From assembly GCF_008123515.1 (NCBI RefSeq), contig NZ_VSSR01000072.1:35514-99513 (forward strand): a stretch of 64,000 nucleotides of DNA, given 5' to 3'. Position numbers and translations under genes: made by a program. The first letter of the stretch is position 1; every line of letters starts with the position of its first letter. The notes beneath the pieces are model-generated. The model did not search any database. It was not told the origin of the DNA and saw only the letters and a list, made by a program, of their open reading frames with translations. The DNA is from Bradyrhizobium cytisi (GTDB lineage Bacteria; Pseudomonadota; Alphaproteobacteria; Rhizobiales; Xanthobacteraceae). Positions 55,350 to 63,875 of this stretch are shown here, piece by piece.

Positions 55350-55403
55350 CCGTTAGCTCCTTAAGCCTGTCACGCGGCAATCTTGCGTCGTCAGATCATC
55401 TGC

Positions 55404-55428
55404 CGTCACGTGATCTCGTCACGTGATC
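55404..55428. promoter_or_regulatory. Tandem TCACGTGA palindromes between the MoxR operon and DUF1285 gene
   Basis: CGTCACGTGATC occurs at 55404-55415 and again at 55417-55428, one base apart, so the eight-base palindrome TCACGTGA repeats at 13-base spacing. It lies between divergent genes (starts at 55349 and 55654). Two such closely spaced palindromes suggest cooperative binding by a dimeric regulator. I see nothing else supportable in the rest of this 304-base gap. Confidence 0.5.
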
Positions 55429-55653
55429 ACATGGGCCCCATGCTAGACTTGCAGGAAGGCCATGTATTCGTTGAATTAACCTATCCCCACCTTATCGGCT
55501 TAGGGTTATGTAGGGCATCACGAAGTGGCGACCTCCACACCGGACTAATGCGGGGTGGAACCGCGCACTGATCTGCAACGTAGACTTACAAATCAGACGT
55601 GCACCAATCGTGCCAAACGACATACGTGCGAAATGACAAAGTCAGGGCAAACC

Positions 55654-56265
55654 ATGGCGAACCAAGGGCAGAGCGCCGACCGCGGTCTTGAGGGGCTGAC
55701 TGCCGCCGCCAAAACTGCTGCCGGTGCCGAAGGCGCCAAAAAGGGCCTGCCTCCGGTGCATTTGTGGAATCCGCCGTTCTGTGGCGATCTCGACATCCGA
55801 ATCGCGTCCGATGGTACTTGGTTCTACATGGGCACGCCAATCGGGCGTCATGCGCTGGTGCGGCTGTTCTCGACCATCCTCAAGCGCGAGGGCGACAAGC
55901 ATTTCCTCGTCACGCCTGTGGAGAAGGTGGGCATCCGCGTCGACGACGCGCCGTTCATGGCGGTCGAGATGCAAAAGAACGGCGAGGACAACCATCGCGT
56001 GCTGAGCTTCCGCACCAATGTCGACGACTGGGTCACTTGCGATGCCGCGCACCGGCTGCGCTTCGAGCAGGCCAGGGACGGCGGGTTGACGCCATACTTG
56101 CATGTCCGCGCCGATCTCTGGGCCAAGGTCACCCGCGCGCTCTATTACGATCTGGTTGACATGGGCGAGGAGCGGATGGTCGATGGCCAGCCGATGTTCG
56201 GCGTCGAGTCGGCCGGCGAGTTCTTCGCCATGGCCGACGCGGAGCAGGTGAGGGCCGCACTTTGA
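55654..56265 (+). CDS. DUF1285 family protein
   Basis: 203 residues from ATG 55654 (AGGG seven bases upstream); ATG 55633 is an alternative. After an Ala/Gly-rich leader, the conserved core is PPVHLWNPPFCGDLDIRIASDGTWFYMGTPIGRHALVRLFSTIL, then VEKVGIRVDDAPFMAVEM and AHRLRFEQARDGGLTPYLHVRADLWAKVTRALYYDLVD. DUF1285 proteins are soluble and of unknown function. It is coupled to the Nudix gene (stop overlaps start) in a run that continues to the CCA-adding enzyme and the TauE gene. Confidence 0.87.
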   Translation: MANQGQSADRGLEGLTAAAKTAAGAEGAKKGLPPVHLWNPPFCGDLDIRIASDGTWFYMGTPIGRHALVRLFSTILKREGDKHFLVTPVEKVGIRVDDAPFMAVEMQKNGEDNHRVLSFRTNVDDWVTCDAAHRLRFEQARDGGLTPYLHVRADLWAKVTRALYYDLVDMGEERMVDGQPMFGVESAGEFFAMADAEQVRAAL

Positions 56266-56942
56266 ACAAGCCTATCTCCAGAAGCGAGAAGAGCGAGCCC
56301 GTTGCTTTCGGCGCGGCGGATTTCTTCGCCCGCTCCAGGGCGAAGCTCGGCTTCGACGTTCCGCCCGGCCTGTTTGACCCGAACATCATTCCGGCCTCCG
56401 GCGATCCCGGCACCGACAAGATGCTCGAGATCGTCGCGCGCGAGCAGCCGGTGCGCCCCGCAGCCGTCCTGATCGCGGTGGTTGACCATCCCGAGCCGAC
56501 CATCCTGCTGACGCAGCGCTCGACGAACCTCAACGATCACGCCGGCCAGATCGCCTTTCCCGGCGGCAAGATCGACGCGACCGATTCCTCGCCGCTCGAC
56601 GCCGCGCTGCGCGAAGCGGAGGAGGAGGTCGGGCTGTCGCGCGATTTCGTCGAGCCGATCGGCTATCTCGATCTCTATGGCACCGCGTTCGGCTTCCGCA
56701 TCCTGCCGACGGTCGCCAGGGTGCGGCCGGGTTTTCAGCTCACCATCAACCATTCCGAGGTTGATGACGCATTCGAAGTGCCGCTATCCTTCCTCATGAA
56801 TCCGGTGAACCACCAGGTGCACAGCAAGGAATTCCGCGGCATGGAGCGGTTTTACTATGCGATGCCGTTTGCAGAGCGCTACATCTGGGGTGCGACGGCC
56901 GGAATGCTGCGTGTGCTGTATGAGCGGATCTATTCGTCATGA
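56262..56942 (+). CDS. Nudix CoA pyrophosphatase (NudL-like)
   Basis: 226 residues from TTG 56262, overlapping the previous stop. The NudL/UPF0035 signature LLTQRSTNLNDHAGQIAFPGGKIDATD precedes the Nudix box GGKIDATDSSPLDAALREAEEEVGL. Family members cleave coenzyme A to 3',5'-ADP and 4'-phosphopantetheine. The C-terminal YIWGATAGMLRVLYERI is also typical. Its stop overlaps the following DUF6111 start (ATGA). Confidence 0.9.
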   Translation: MNKPISRSEKSEPVAFGAADFFARSRAKLGFDVPPGLFDPNIIPASGDPGTDKMLEIVAREQPVRPAAVLIAVVDHPEPTILLTQRSTNLNDHAGQIAFPGGKIDATDSSPLDAALREAEEEVGLSRDFVEPIGYLDLYGTAFGFRILPTVARVRPGFQLTINHSEVDDAFEVPLSFLMNPVNHQVHSKEFRGMERFYYAMPFAERYIWGATAGMLRVLYERIYSS

Positions 56943-57202
56943 TCCGGCCGGTTCTGACCGAGATCGGAATCTTCCTCATCCCCTTTGCCGTCTATGCGCT
57001 GTTCCTGGCCGCCACGCGATCCGGCCTGTTCGTGCAATCGTCGTGGCCGATCACCGTCGTCGCGCGCCTCATCCTGGTGGCGCTGGTGCTTGTCATCGCC
57101 GGGTTGATCGGGCTGGCGCATTTCTCCGGCGCCGCACCGAACTCGACCTACATTCCCGCCCACATCGAGCATGGCAAGCTCGTGCCGGGCAGGGACAGCT
57201 GA
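56939..57202 (+). CDS. DUF6111 small membrane protein
   Basis: 87 residues with two membrane helices (LTEIGIFLIPFAVYALFLAATRSG and WPITVVARLILVALVLVIAGLIGLAHF) and a short hydrophilic tail (STYIPAHIEHGKLVPGRDS). The pattern matches DUF6111, almost always found between a Nudix gene and the CCA-adding enzyme in Rhizobiales, as here. Function unknown. Confidence 0.82.
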   Translation: MIRPVLTEIGIFLIPFAVYALFLAATRSGLFVQSSWPITVVARLILVALVLVIAGLIGLAHFSGAAPNSTYIPAHIEHGKLVPGRDS

Positions 57203-57224
57203 ATGGAAAGATAAGGGCCGGACA

Positions 57225-58493
57225 ATGAGCGCGGAGCCGATCCTTGAGCCGGTCCTTGCCGGTGCGCCCTGGCTGACCGCGGGCGGGACCGCGCGCGTCC
57301 TGCAACTGCTTAACGCCGATGGCGAGGAGGCGCGCGTGGTCGGCGGTACCGTCCGCAACGCGCTGCTCGGCCTGCCGCCGGGCGATACGGATATCGCGAC
57401 CACGGCGCGCCCCGACGAGGTGGTCCGGCGCGCGAAAGCTGCCGGCATCAAGTGCGTGCCGACCGGCATCGACCACGGCACCGTCACGCTGGTCATCGAC
57501 AGCGTGCCTTACGAAGTCACGACGCTGCGCGAGGATACCGAAACGTTCGGCCGCAAGGCCAGGGTCGCCTTCGGCCGCGACTGGGTGAAGGACGCCGAGC
57601 GGCGCGACTTCACCATGAACGGCCTGTCGGTCGACGCCAACGGCGTCGTCTACGACTATGTCGGCGGCATCGCGGATGCGAGAGCGCGGCGCGTGCGCTT
57701 CATCGGCGACGCCGACCAGCGCATCGCCGAGGATTACTTGCGCATCCTGCGCTTCTTCCGCATCCATGCCGCGTTCGGCGCCGGCGAGCCCGACCGCGAC
57801 GGCTATCTCGCCTGCATCCGCGGGCGCGCGGGCCTTGCGGCCCTGTCGGCCGAGCGCGTGCGCATGGAGATGCTGAAATTGCTGGTGGCGGGCGGTGCAT
57901 CCGCAGCCACGCTCGCGATGGCCGATGCCGGATTGCTGCAAACGCTGACCGGTGGTGTCGCCTATGCCGGGCCACTGACGGCGATGATCGCGATCGAGCA
58001 AGAGCTGCGCTTGCCGCCAAGCGTAACGCGCCGTCTCGCCGCGCTGACGGTGGCCGTGACCGAAGACGCCAAGCGTGTCGCCATGCGCTTGAGGCTCTCC
58101 AATGCCGAGGCCAAGGCGCTGGATTCGATGGGCCATCGCTGGTGGCGCTTCGCCACCAAGAACGAGGCCGGTGCGCGGCGGCTCCTCTACCGGCTGGGGC
58201 CCGAGCGCTATCACGACCGTGTGTTGCTGGGCTGGGCGAGGGCCGGCGGCGACGTGACCTCGTCGCGCTGGCGCGAGCTCGCGGAGCTGCCGCAACGCTG
58301 GACCGCGCCGAAATTCCCGCTGAAAGCCGCCGACTTCATCGCGCGCGGCATGGCCGAAGGGCCTGCGCTCGGACATGTGTTGACACTCGCCGAGGACGCT
58401 TGGCTTGCGGCGGATTTTCCACTAGACGAGGCCGCACTCGCTTCCATCGCCGATCAAGCTGCGGCACGCATCAGCCGCGATGAGAGAACGTGA
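57225..58493 (+). CDS. cca: CCA tRNA nucleotidyltransferase
   Basis: 422 residues from ATG 57225. The class II nucleotidyltransferase head has VVGGTVRNALLGLPPGDTDIATTARP (Gly-Gly and the DxD metal pair), EVTTLREDTETFGRKARVAFG and the RRDFTMNGL motif. ISEDYLRILRFFRIHAAFG-like QRIAEDYLRILRFFRIHA starts the neck. It adds or repairs the 3' CCA end of tRNAs. A longer frame from 57171 overlaps the previous gene. Its stop overlaps the TauE gene start (GTG 58490). Confidence 0.93.
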   Translation: MSAEPILEPVLAGAPWLTAGGTARVLQLLNADGEEARVVGGTVRNALLGLPPGDTDIATTARPDEVVRRAKAAGIKCVPTGIDHGTVTLVIDSVPYEVTTLREDTETFGRKARVAFGRDWVKDAERRDFTMNGLSVDANGVVYDYVGGIADARARRVRFIGDADQRIAEDYLRILRFFRIHAAFGAGEPDRDGYLACIRGRAGLAALSAERVRMEMLKLLVAGGASAATLAMADAGLLQTLTGGVAYAGPLTAMIAIEQELRLPPSVTRRLAALTVAVTEDAKRVAMRLRLSNAEAKALDSMGHRWWRFATKNEAGARRLLYRLGPERYHDRVLLGWARAGGDVTSSRWRELAELPQRWTAPKFPLKAADFIARGMAEGPALGHVLTLAEDAWLAADFPLDEAALASIADQAAARISRDERT

Positions 58494-59260
58494 CCATCGT
58501 CTCAGGCTTCGCCGACATCTCGATGTTTCAGCTTCTGCTGGTCGCGTTGATGGCGTTGTTTGCCTCGATCATCGGTGGTCTTGCCGGTTACGGCACCGGC
58601 GCGTTGATGCCGCTGGTGCTGGTGCCGCTGGTCGGTGCCGAGCCGGTGGTGCCGATCATCGCGATCTCCGCACTCTTCACCAATTCCAGCCGTGCGGTCG
58701 CCTATCTCCGCTATGCCGATCGCCGCCGTGCGCTGATCGTGCTGGCCTGCGCGGCGCTGACCACCGCGCTCGGCGCCTACGGCTATACACGCCTCACCAA
58801 TGCCGGAGCTGCACTCGTGATCGGCACCATGCTGATCCTGAGCGTGCCGCTGCGCCGTGTGCTGCGCCGCCGCGAGGTCAAGATCGGCGACACCGGTCTC
58901 GCCGCAGGCTCCGTCGGCTACGGCGTGCTGGTCGGCGGCACGTCAGGCTCGGGCGTGATCCTGCTCTCGCTCTTGATGGCCGCGGGCCTCGAAGGCGCCG
59001 CCGTGATCGCGACCGACGCGATGATCTCGCTCGGCACCGGCCTGATCAAGATCTCGGTGTTCGGCCTCGCCGGCGCCGTCACCGCGCAGGTGCTCGCCTT
59101 CGCGCTCCTGATCGGCGGCATCGCCATCCCCGGCGCGTTCATGGCAAAAGCCTTCGTCGAGCGGATGCCGGTGCATATCCACACCGCGATCCTCGATGTC
59201 GCCGTGATCACCGGCGGGCTGGTGATGATCTCGGCGGCGGCGAGGCAGCTGGTCACGTAG
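58490..59260 (+). CDS. TauE/SafE-family sulfite or anion exporter
   Basis: 256 residues, GTG start overlapping the CCA gene stop. Seven to eight membrane segments are visible; two repeated halves contain IIGGLAGYGTGALMPLVLVPLVG and VGYGVLVGGTSGSGVILLSLLMAAGLEG, the TauE glycine-rich signatures. Family members transport sulfite, sulfonates or related anions. Context gives no substrate. It converges with the outer-membrane protein gene. Confidence 0.88.
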   Translation: MTIVSGFADISMFQLLLVALMALFASIIGGLAGYGTGALMPLVLVPLVGAEPVVPIIAISALFTNSSRAVAYLRYADRRRALIVLACAALTTALGAYGYTRLTNAGAALVIGTMLILSVPLRRVLRRREVKIGDTGLAAGSVGYGVLVGGTSGSGVILLSLLMAAGLEGAAVIATDAMISLGTGLIKISVFGLAGAVTAQVLAFALLIGGIAIPGAFMAKAFVERMPVHIHTAILDVAVITGGLVMISAAARQLVT

Positions 59261-59311
59261 ATGGCCGGCCCGATTGGCATTCGTGCAGCGGCGACGACGT
59301 CCCGTTCATCT

Positions 59312-60136
59312 CTAGAAGTTGTAGTTCAGGCCGACGCGCACCAGATTGCCGTTATTGCGAAATCGGTACGTGATCGTATTGCCCGCATCGCCCGGAACCG
59401 GGGCGTAATCCAGGGTGAGGTTTTGCGTGCCAAGATCGTAGTAGAGGTATTCGAACTTGGCCCTCCAATTGCTGGCAAATGCGTATTCCAGGCCGCCACC
59501 CGCCGTCCACCCGACGCGAACCGCCGCCGAGCTGGCGCTGATCAAAAACGGGCCAGCGCCGTTTGGCACGCCAATGGTATAGATGCTGTCATCGACCTTG
59601 CCATAGGCCAGGCCGCCGGTCACGAACGCAAGCAGCCTGTTGTTCAGGGTTGTGAACCCGAGGCGACCGCGTACGGTCCCGAGCCAGCCCAGCTTTTGTG
59701 TCGCGGATTCGGTATTGGCGTCGATGATGCCGCCGCCGATGAAAGGGGTCGCCGGGAACACGCGCGTGTCGGTCTTCTTCAGGCCGCTGTAGTTGATGTC
59801 GGCTTCAATACCTGCGACCCAATTTGACCCGAATTGGAAGTTGTATCCAACCTGACCCCCGCCGGTGAAAGCGGTATTGCCGACGTCGAAGCTCGGAAAT
59901 TGGCCAACGGCCTGGCGCCCGGAAAAGTCAACGCCGGTGGTCGTGAATGACACGGGGTCCGCCCGCCGGTCGCTCCATATGACGCCCACGTTCCCGCCCA
60001 GGTAGAACCCGGACCAGCTGTAGGCGACCGGTGCCGCTCCCGCAGGCGCCGCCTTGTACACGGGCGCGAGATCGGCCGCGTTGGCCGAACCAGCGATCAA
60101 AATCGTGGCGATAGCAGCAGGAACCCACGTCTGCAC
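59312..60136 (-). CDS. Outer-membrane beta-barrel protein (Omp25/Omp31-like)
   Basis: 274 residues. The signal peptide (1-20) ends GSANA, followed by ADLAPVYKAAPAGAAPVAYSWSGFYLGGNVG, the N-terminus characteristic of rhizobial/Brucella Omp25-type porin-like proteins. The remaining beta-strands end in the aromatic C-terminus VRVGLNYNF needed for barrel insertion. It should be a structural, possibly adhesive, outer-membrane protein. A single gene. Confidence 0.9.
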   Translation of the reverse strand: MQTWVPAAIATILIAGSANAADLAPVYKAAPAGAAPVAYSWSGFYLGGNVGVIWSDRRADPVSFTTTGVDFSGRQAVGQFPSFDVGNTAFTGGGQVGYNFQFGSNWVAGIEADINYSGLKKTDTRVFPATPFIGGGIIDANTESATQKLGWLGTVRGRLGFTTLNNRLLAFVTGGLAYGKVDDSIYTIGVPNGAGPFLISASSAAVRVGWTAGGGLEYAFASNWRAKFEYLYYDLGTQNLTLDYAPVPGDAGNTITYRFRNNGNLVRVGLNYNF

Positions 60137-60343
60137 GGACCATCTCCCGTTACCCCGTGGGCTTATCTAACCACAAGCACGGGACGATACCTGTGCACTT
60201 CAGGCAACACCTTGTGAAATAGTGCAATCCCCTCTCGGTGAGCGGGCCGCCCCTTGCTCGGGTGTATGGTGCGGTTGAAGGATTGAGCTGCGAAATTGAA
60301 GTTCCGACGTCTTACCTGGCGATCAATCTCAGGAGCCACCACG

Positions 60344-61417
60344 ATGAATGCGGTCTCAGCGCCCGACAGGATCAATCGCCCTCCAGGGAAAATCGATATC
60401 CCGTCGGCCTGGCGAGGCGCCGAGATGAAGGCCAATCCTGATCGATGGCTGATATCGCTTGCGGCCAGCGAGATCACGGAGCTTGAGAACGCCGCTGAAT
60501 CCTATCTTGGCAGAAGCAAGAAAATCGCCGAGATCACCAGGGACAGCTTTCCGCTTCCTCGCTTCGGCGCGCACCTGGAAGGGCTCAAGACAAGGCTGCT
60601 GGCCGGCCTTGGCTTCGAGGTCATCCGCGGCCTCCCGGTGGCCAATTACAGCCAGGCGTTTGCCGCCACGATATTCTGCGGGGTCGGCGCGCATCTGGGG
60701 TCGGCTCGGTCCCAGAATGCGGCGGGTCACATTCTCGGTCACGTCCGTGACACCGGCGCCGATGCCAGGGATCCGAACACCCGGATTTATCAGACGTCGG
60801 AACGGCAAACGTTCCACACGGATTCCTCCGACGTGGTGGGGCTGTTATGCATTCGCGAAGCCATGGAGGGAGGCGATTCTCTCCTTGTCAGCACGACGAC
60901 CATCTACAACGAGATGCTCGAGAGGCGTCCCGACCTTGCCGCGCTCCTGTTTGATCCCATCGCGACCGACCGGCGCGGCGAGGTGCCCGAGAACGAAAAG
61001 CCGTATCTCGAAATCCCGGTGCTGAATTGGCACGCGGGATTCCTGACCGGCTTCTATCAGCGCCAGTATATCGACAGTGCGCAGCGCTTTGCCGATGCGC
61101 CGAGACTGACGCCGGCTCACGTCGAGGCGCTCGATCTGTTCGACGCGCTCGCAAATGATACCACGCTGCATTTTGGCATGCGGCTTCAGCCGGGTGACAT
61201 GCAGTTCGTCTACAATCATGCCTTGCTGCATGACCGGACCGGATTCCGTGATTGGCCCAATGCAAGCCAGAAGCGTCATTTGCTGCGCCTCTGGCTCAGC
61301 ATGGAAGGTGACCGGCCGCTGCCCGATTGCTTCAAGCAGCGCTATGGTTCGATCGAGATCGGCAACCGTGGCGGCATCATCACCAAAGGTGCCAGTCTGA
61401 ACGTGCCGTTGGATTGA
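60344..61417 (+). CDS. Fe(II)/2-oxoglutarate-dependent dioxygenase, TauD/TfdA family
   Basis: 357 residues from ATG 60344 (AGGAG upstream); ATG 60296 is unlikely. The iron triad is His158 and Asp160 in TFHTDSSD and the distal His296 in NHALLHDRTGFRD; Arg315 in RHLLRLWL should bind 2-oxoglutarate. The LGFEVIRGLPVANYS start is typical of the clade acting on amino-acid or small carboxylate substrates. Substrate unknown and no linked operon. A diverged copy of the last 14 codons lies at 61817-61861. Confidence 0.85.
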   Translation: MNAVSAPDRINRPPGKIDIPSAWRGAEMKANPDRWLISLAASEITELENAAESYLGRSKKIAEITRDSFPLPRFGAHLEGLKTRLLAGLGFEVIRGLPVANYSQAFAATIFCGVGAHLGSARSQNAAGHILGHVRDTGADARDPNTRIYQTSERQTFHTDSSDVVGLLCIREAMEGGDSLLVSTTTIYNEMLERRPDLAALLFDPIATDRRGEVPENEKPYLEIPVLNWHAGFLTGFYQRQYIDSAQRFADAPRLTPAHVEALDLFDALANDTTLHFGMRLQPGDMQFVYNHALLHDRTGFRDWPNASQKRHLLRLWLSMEGDRPLPDCFKQRYGSIEIGNRGGIITKGASLNVPLD

Positions 61418-61452
61418 TGGTCGAAGTCAGACGACGTCGCTCGCCCCAAGCA

Positions 61453-61728
61453 TTACGGGCTGTGCACGGTGGCCAGAAATCGCTCCTTTTCGCCAGGCGC
61501 ATAACCCTGACAAGCGCCGTAATACGGTTCAGGCTTGTCACAGGAGGGGGTGGACCGGAATTGGGCCGGCGGCGGCGGTGGCGCGTAGGCAAAGCTCGAA
61601 GCGGGACCTGGTGCGAACATGCCCTGTTGGGAGTGAACGACAGCGTGCCGGTGGGCGTGATGTACCGGCGCCGCGTTCGCAACGCCGCACAGGGCGCTCA
61701 AGAGGCTCAAGGCCAAAATGGAACGCAT
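61453..61728 (-). CDS. Small secreted His/Pro-rich protein
   Basis: 91 residues from ATG 61728 (GGAGAA site). The signal peptide (1-19) ends CGVANA, then APVHHAHRHAVVHSQQG, a proline stretch YAPPPPPAQF and two cysteines (in SCDKPEPYYGACQGY). The His cluster may bind metal. This is a common kind of small exported protein in Bradyrhizobium. It lies between the dioxygenase gene and the remnant of its 3' end. Confidence 0.68.
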   Translation of the reverse strand: MRSILALSLLSALCGVANAAPVHHAHRHAVVHSQQGMFAPGPASSFAYAPPPPPAQFRSTPSCDKPEPYYGACQGYAPGEKERFLATVHSP

Positions 61729-61816
61729 CGCTTTTCTCCAGCTGCCCCTCGCTCCGTACGTAACGCCCGGCCGCAGAGCCCCAAGGGATAACGGCTTCAC
61801 GACTGCTCACATCCCC

Positions 61817-61861
61817 GGCATCATGACCGAAGGGACCAGTCTGGACGTACCGTTGGATTGA
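61817..61861 (+). pseudogene. Remnant copy of the dioxygenase 3' end
   Basis: Reads GIMTEGTSLDVPLD then TGA, against GIITKGASLNVPLD then TGA at the true end of the dioxygenase (61373-61417). The 45 bases agree at 39 positions, and no similarity is seen further upstream. It appears to be the leftover of a duplicated or displaced paralogue after deletion, with the small secreted gene lying between the copies. Confidence 0.6.
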
Positions 61862-61942
61862 CGTCCGCGCGTACGCGGTTGCGGGCAGAGAAGCGCACAT
61901 TAGGGGAGCCGGAGCCGAGCACTCCGATCAGCGTTGCCGTGA

Positions 61943-62182
61943 TCAGCGCGTCCGGGGCGTCCGGGGCGGAGCCGGCTGTTTGAACCTGACGCGCGGGTTG
62001 ACATCGCAATAGGTGTTCCACCGCCCGGACGCCGAGGCCAGGCACTGTTCTCGCGTTACATACATGCACTCGCCGGGAGCGCCGAGCTCGCCGCCAAAGA
62101 CGCACCAGGGATAGTCACGCTCTGCGTGCGCTGCGGGAGCAAGCCCCGCGACCATGAAGACAACCAGCGCGGCGATCCGCAT
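61943..62182 (-). CDS. DUF3551 small secreted cysteine-containing protein
   Basis: 79 residues from ATG 62182 (GGAG site six bases upstream; ATG 62194 adds four residues). A signal peptide (MRIAALVVFMVAGLAPAAHA) is followed by ERDYPWCVFGGELG, ECMYVTREQCLASASGRWNTYCDVNP. The four spaced cysteines and the YPWC...CD.NP pattern define DUF3551, a family expanded in Bradyrhizobium. Function unknown. Confidence 0.85.
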   Translation of the reverse strand: MRIAALVVFMVAGLAPAAHAERDYPWCVFGGELGAPGECMYVTREQCLASASGRWNTYCDVNPRVRFKQPAPPRTPRTR

Positions 62183-62377
62183 GAGATACTCCATCAGTCA
62201 GCCGAACGGCGATCGCCGGTGGCTGAATGTGGCTAACGAATTGTCGCCCCAGCCGCAAGGATCAATCCGGCGTTACACGACATCGTTCCTGACGAATTGC
62301 GAAAGCTTATCATCAGCCTTTAGGAACGTCCGCATGTAGCTTCGGTTGACGGCCACAACGTCAAACGGAGTTGAAGA

Positions 62378-62707
62378 ATGCGAAAGACGATTTTCTCAAT
62401 GGCCATGTGCGCGTTGCTGGCCGGTGCGTCGATCGGCTTCGCCCACGCCCAGGCGGGCGGCGGCAGTGCAGGTGGAGGAGCGGGTGCGGGCGCTGGAGGA
62501 GCCGGTGCAGGTGCGGCCGCTGGAACAGGCGCCGCTGGCGTGGGAGGAGCCGGGTCCGCGGCCGGTAACGGATCGGGCAGCGGCACAACCGGCATGGGCG
62601 GCGGCGCTGGCAGTGCCGGGGCCGGATCCGATGGAGGCACCAACAGCGGCCAGGGCGGGCCCCAGACGCTTCGTCCCGGCAGGAGCAACGATCCCACCGG
62701 TCGCTGA
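62378..62707 (+). CDS. Gly/Ala-rich secreted protein
   Basis: 109 residues. The signal peptide (1-24) ends GFAHA, then QAGGG and about 65 residues that are almost only Gly, Ala and Ser (AGAGGAGAGAAAGTGAAG), with a final TLRPGRSNDPTGR tail. The repetitive coding sequence may vary in length by slippage. It resembles low-complexity cell-surface proteins of unknown function. A hairpin terminator follows at 62742-62769. Confidence 0.72.
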   Translation: MRKTIFSMAMCALLAGASIGFAHAQAGGGSAGGGAGAGAGGAGAGAAAGTGAAGVGGAGSAAGNGSGSGTTGMGGGAGSAGAGSDGGTNSGQGGPQTLRPGRSNDPTGR

Positions 62708-62741
62708 CATCCTCGCCGCGTGATCTGACAAGAAAAAGGAG

Positions 62742-62769
62742 GCTGCCGAGTCGCGCTCGGCAGCTTCTT
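62742..62769 (+). terminator. Terminator after the Gly-rich gene
   Basis: Perfect nine-base stem GCTGCCGAG (62742-62750) and CTCGGCAGC (62756-62764) with loop TCGCG, then TTCTTT. The remaining 245 bases before the transpeptidase gene contain AT-richer DNA (around 62910-62980) that may hold its promoter, but I see no clear -35/-10 pair. Confidence 0.75.
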
Positions 62770-63014
62770 TCCTATGAGGGCGTCTTCAGATTGTTCGGAC
62801 CGCCCCACCGGACATCCGCACGCGCATGTTGCAGTCCGTCAGAAGCGCGTCGTCCACCTCGCTCCCTGGCTATGGAGCGGGACCGTCAAGTCCTGTTCGA
62901 TCGAACAAGAGTTGGCGTTAACGGCGCTTAATGGTTCCAGTCTGAGCGGAATCGCTTCGAAGTTTGTTAAATTTTGCTGGGTACGTCTTCCAGGCAGTGA
63001 TCTGGGGGAAAGAT

Positions 63015-63875
63015 ATGAGCAAGCGGGCCAAACGTGGAAAGGCAGAGACACTTGCACTCCCAATGGTCGGCAGAGTTGCAATCGGCGCCGTGGCCGTCGC
63101 CGCATTGGGGTACAGCTTGCTGTCTCGCCCGGCGAGCGTGCCACCGATACGAAAACCCTCCGCGCACCAGGCCCTGGCGTCGTCAACTCCGGTTTATGTG
63201 TCAACGCCGGTTCATGCATCAGCGCCAGCCCCAGCTCCGATTCCTGCTCCGGCGCCTCCGGCCGAACCACCAAAGGCCGCTAACGGTCCCGGAGCATTTG
63301 TTCGGCAGGTGGTTGACTACGCCAGCCACCAGACCCCGGGGACCGTGATCATCGATACCAAGAACACATTCCTTTATTTCGTCCTGAACGACGCACAAGC
63401 GATGCGCTACGGCATCGGTGTTGGCCGCGAAGGTTTCGCATGGTCCGGTGAGCAGACCGTGGCCCGTAAGACAGAATGGCCGGATTGGCGTCCGCCTGCA
63501 GAGATGGTTGTGCGTCAGCCTTATCTGCCGCGGTTTATGGCAGGCGGTCCCGGCAACCCGCTCGGCGCCCGGGCGATGTATCTGGGCGAGACCGAATATA
63601 GAATTCACGGCACCAACAAGCCCGACACGATCGGGAAGCGGGTTTCGTCCGGCTGTATCCGGCTGACCAACGAGGACGTCGCGGATCTTTACGAGCGGGT
63701 GAAAGTCGGAGCGAAGGTGATCGTGCTTCCGGCAAATGCTGCCCGTCGACCATCCCAGGAAGCGCCGCCCGACGCCGCGCTCCGATCGCCAGACCCGGCA
63801 TCGCCATCGAACCGGCCCTCGGCAACGAACGCGCAGATGCCGTCGTCTGGACCGAGGATCGCCGAGGTCCAGTAA
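63015..63875 (+). CDS. L,D-transpeptidase (YkuD domain)
   Basis: 286 residues from ATG 63015 (GGGGGAAAG upstream). An N-terminal membrane anchor (VAIGAVAVAALGYSLLS) is followed by a Pro/Ala-rich linker, then the YkuD domain from about residue 108. The catalytic motif is HGTNKPDTIGKRVSSGCIRL (His198, Cys214). The Pro/Ser-rich tail is unusual. It forms 3-3 crosslinks in peptidoglycan or attaches lipoprotein, as expected for Rhizobiales polar growth. It complements the envelope genes before it. Nothing is seen after 63876. Confidence 0.92.
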   Translation: MSKRAKRGKAETLALPMVGRVAIGAVAVAALGYSLLSRPASVPPIRKPSAHQALASSTPVYVSTPVHASAPAPAPIPAPAPPAEPPKAANGPGAFVRQVVDYASHQTPGTVIIDTKNTFLYFVLNDAQAMRYGIGVGREGFAWSGEQTVARKTEWPDWRPPAEMVVRQPYLPRFMAGGPGNPLGARAMYLGETEYRIHGTNKPDTIGKRVSSGCIRLTNEDVADLYERVKVGAKVIVLPANAARRPSQEAPPDAALRSPDPASPSNRPSATNAQMPSSGPRIAEVQ

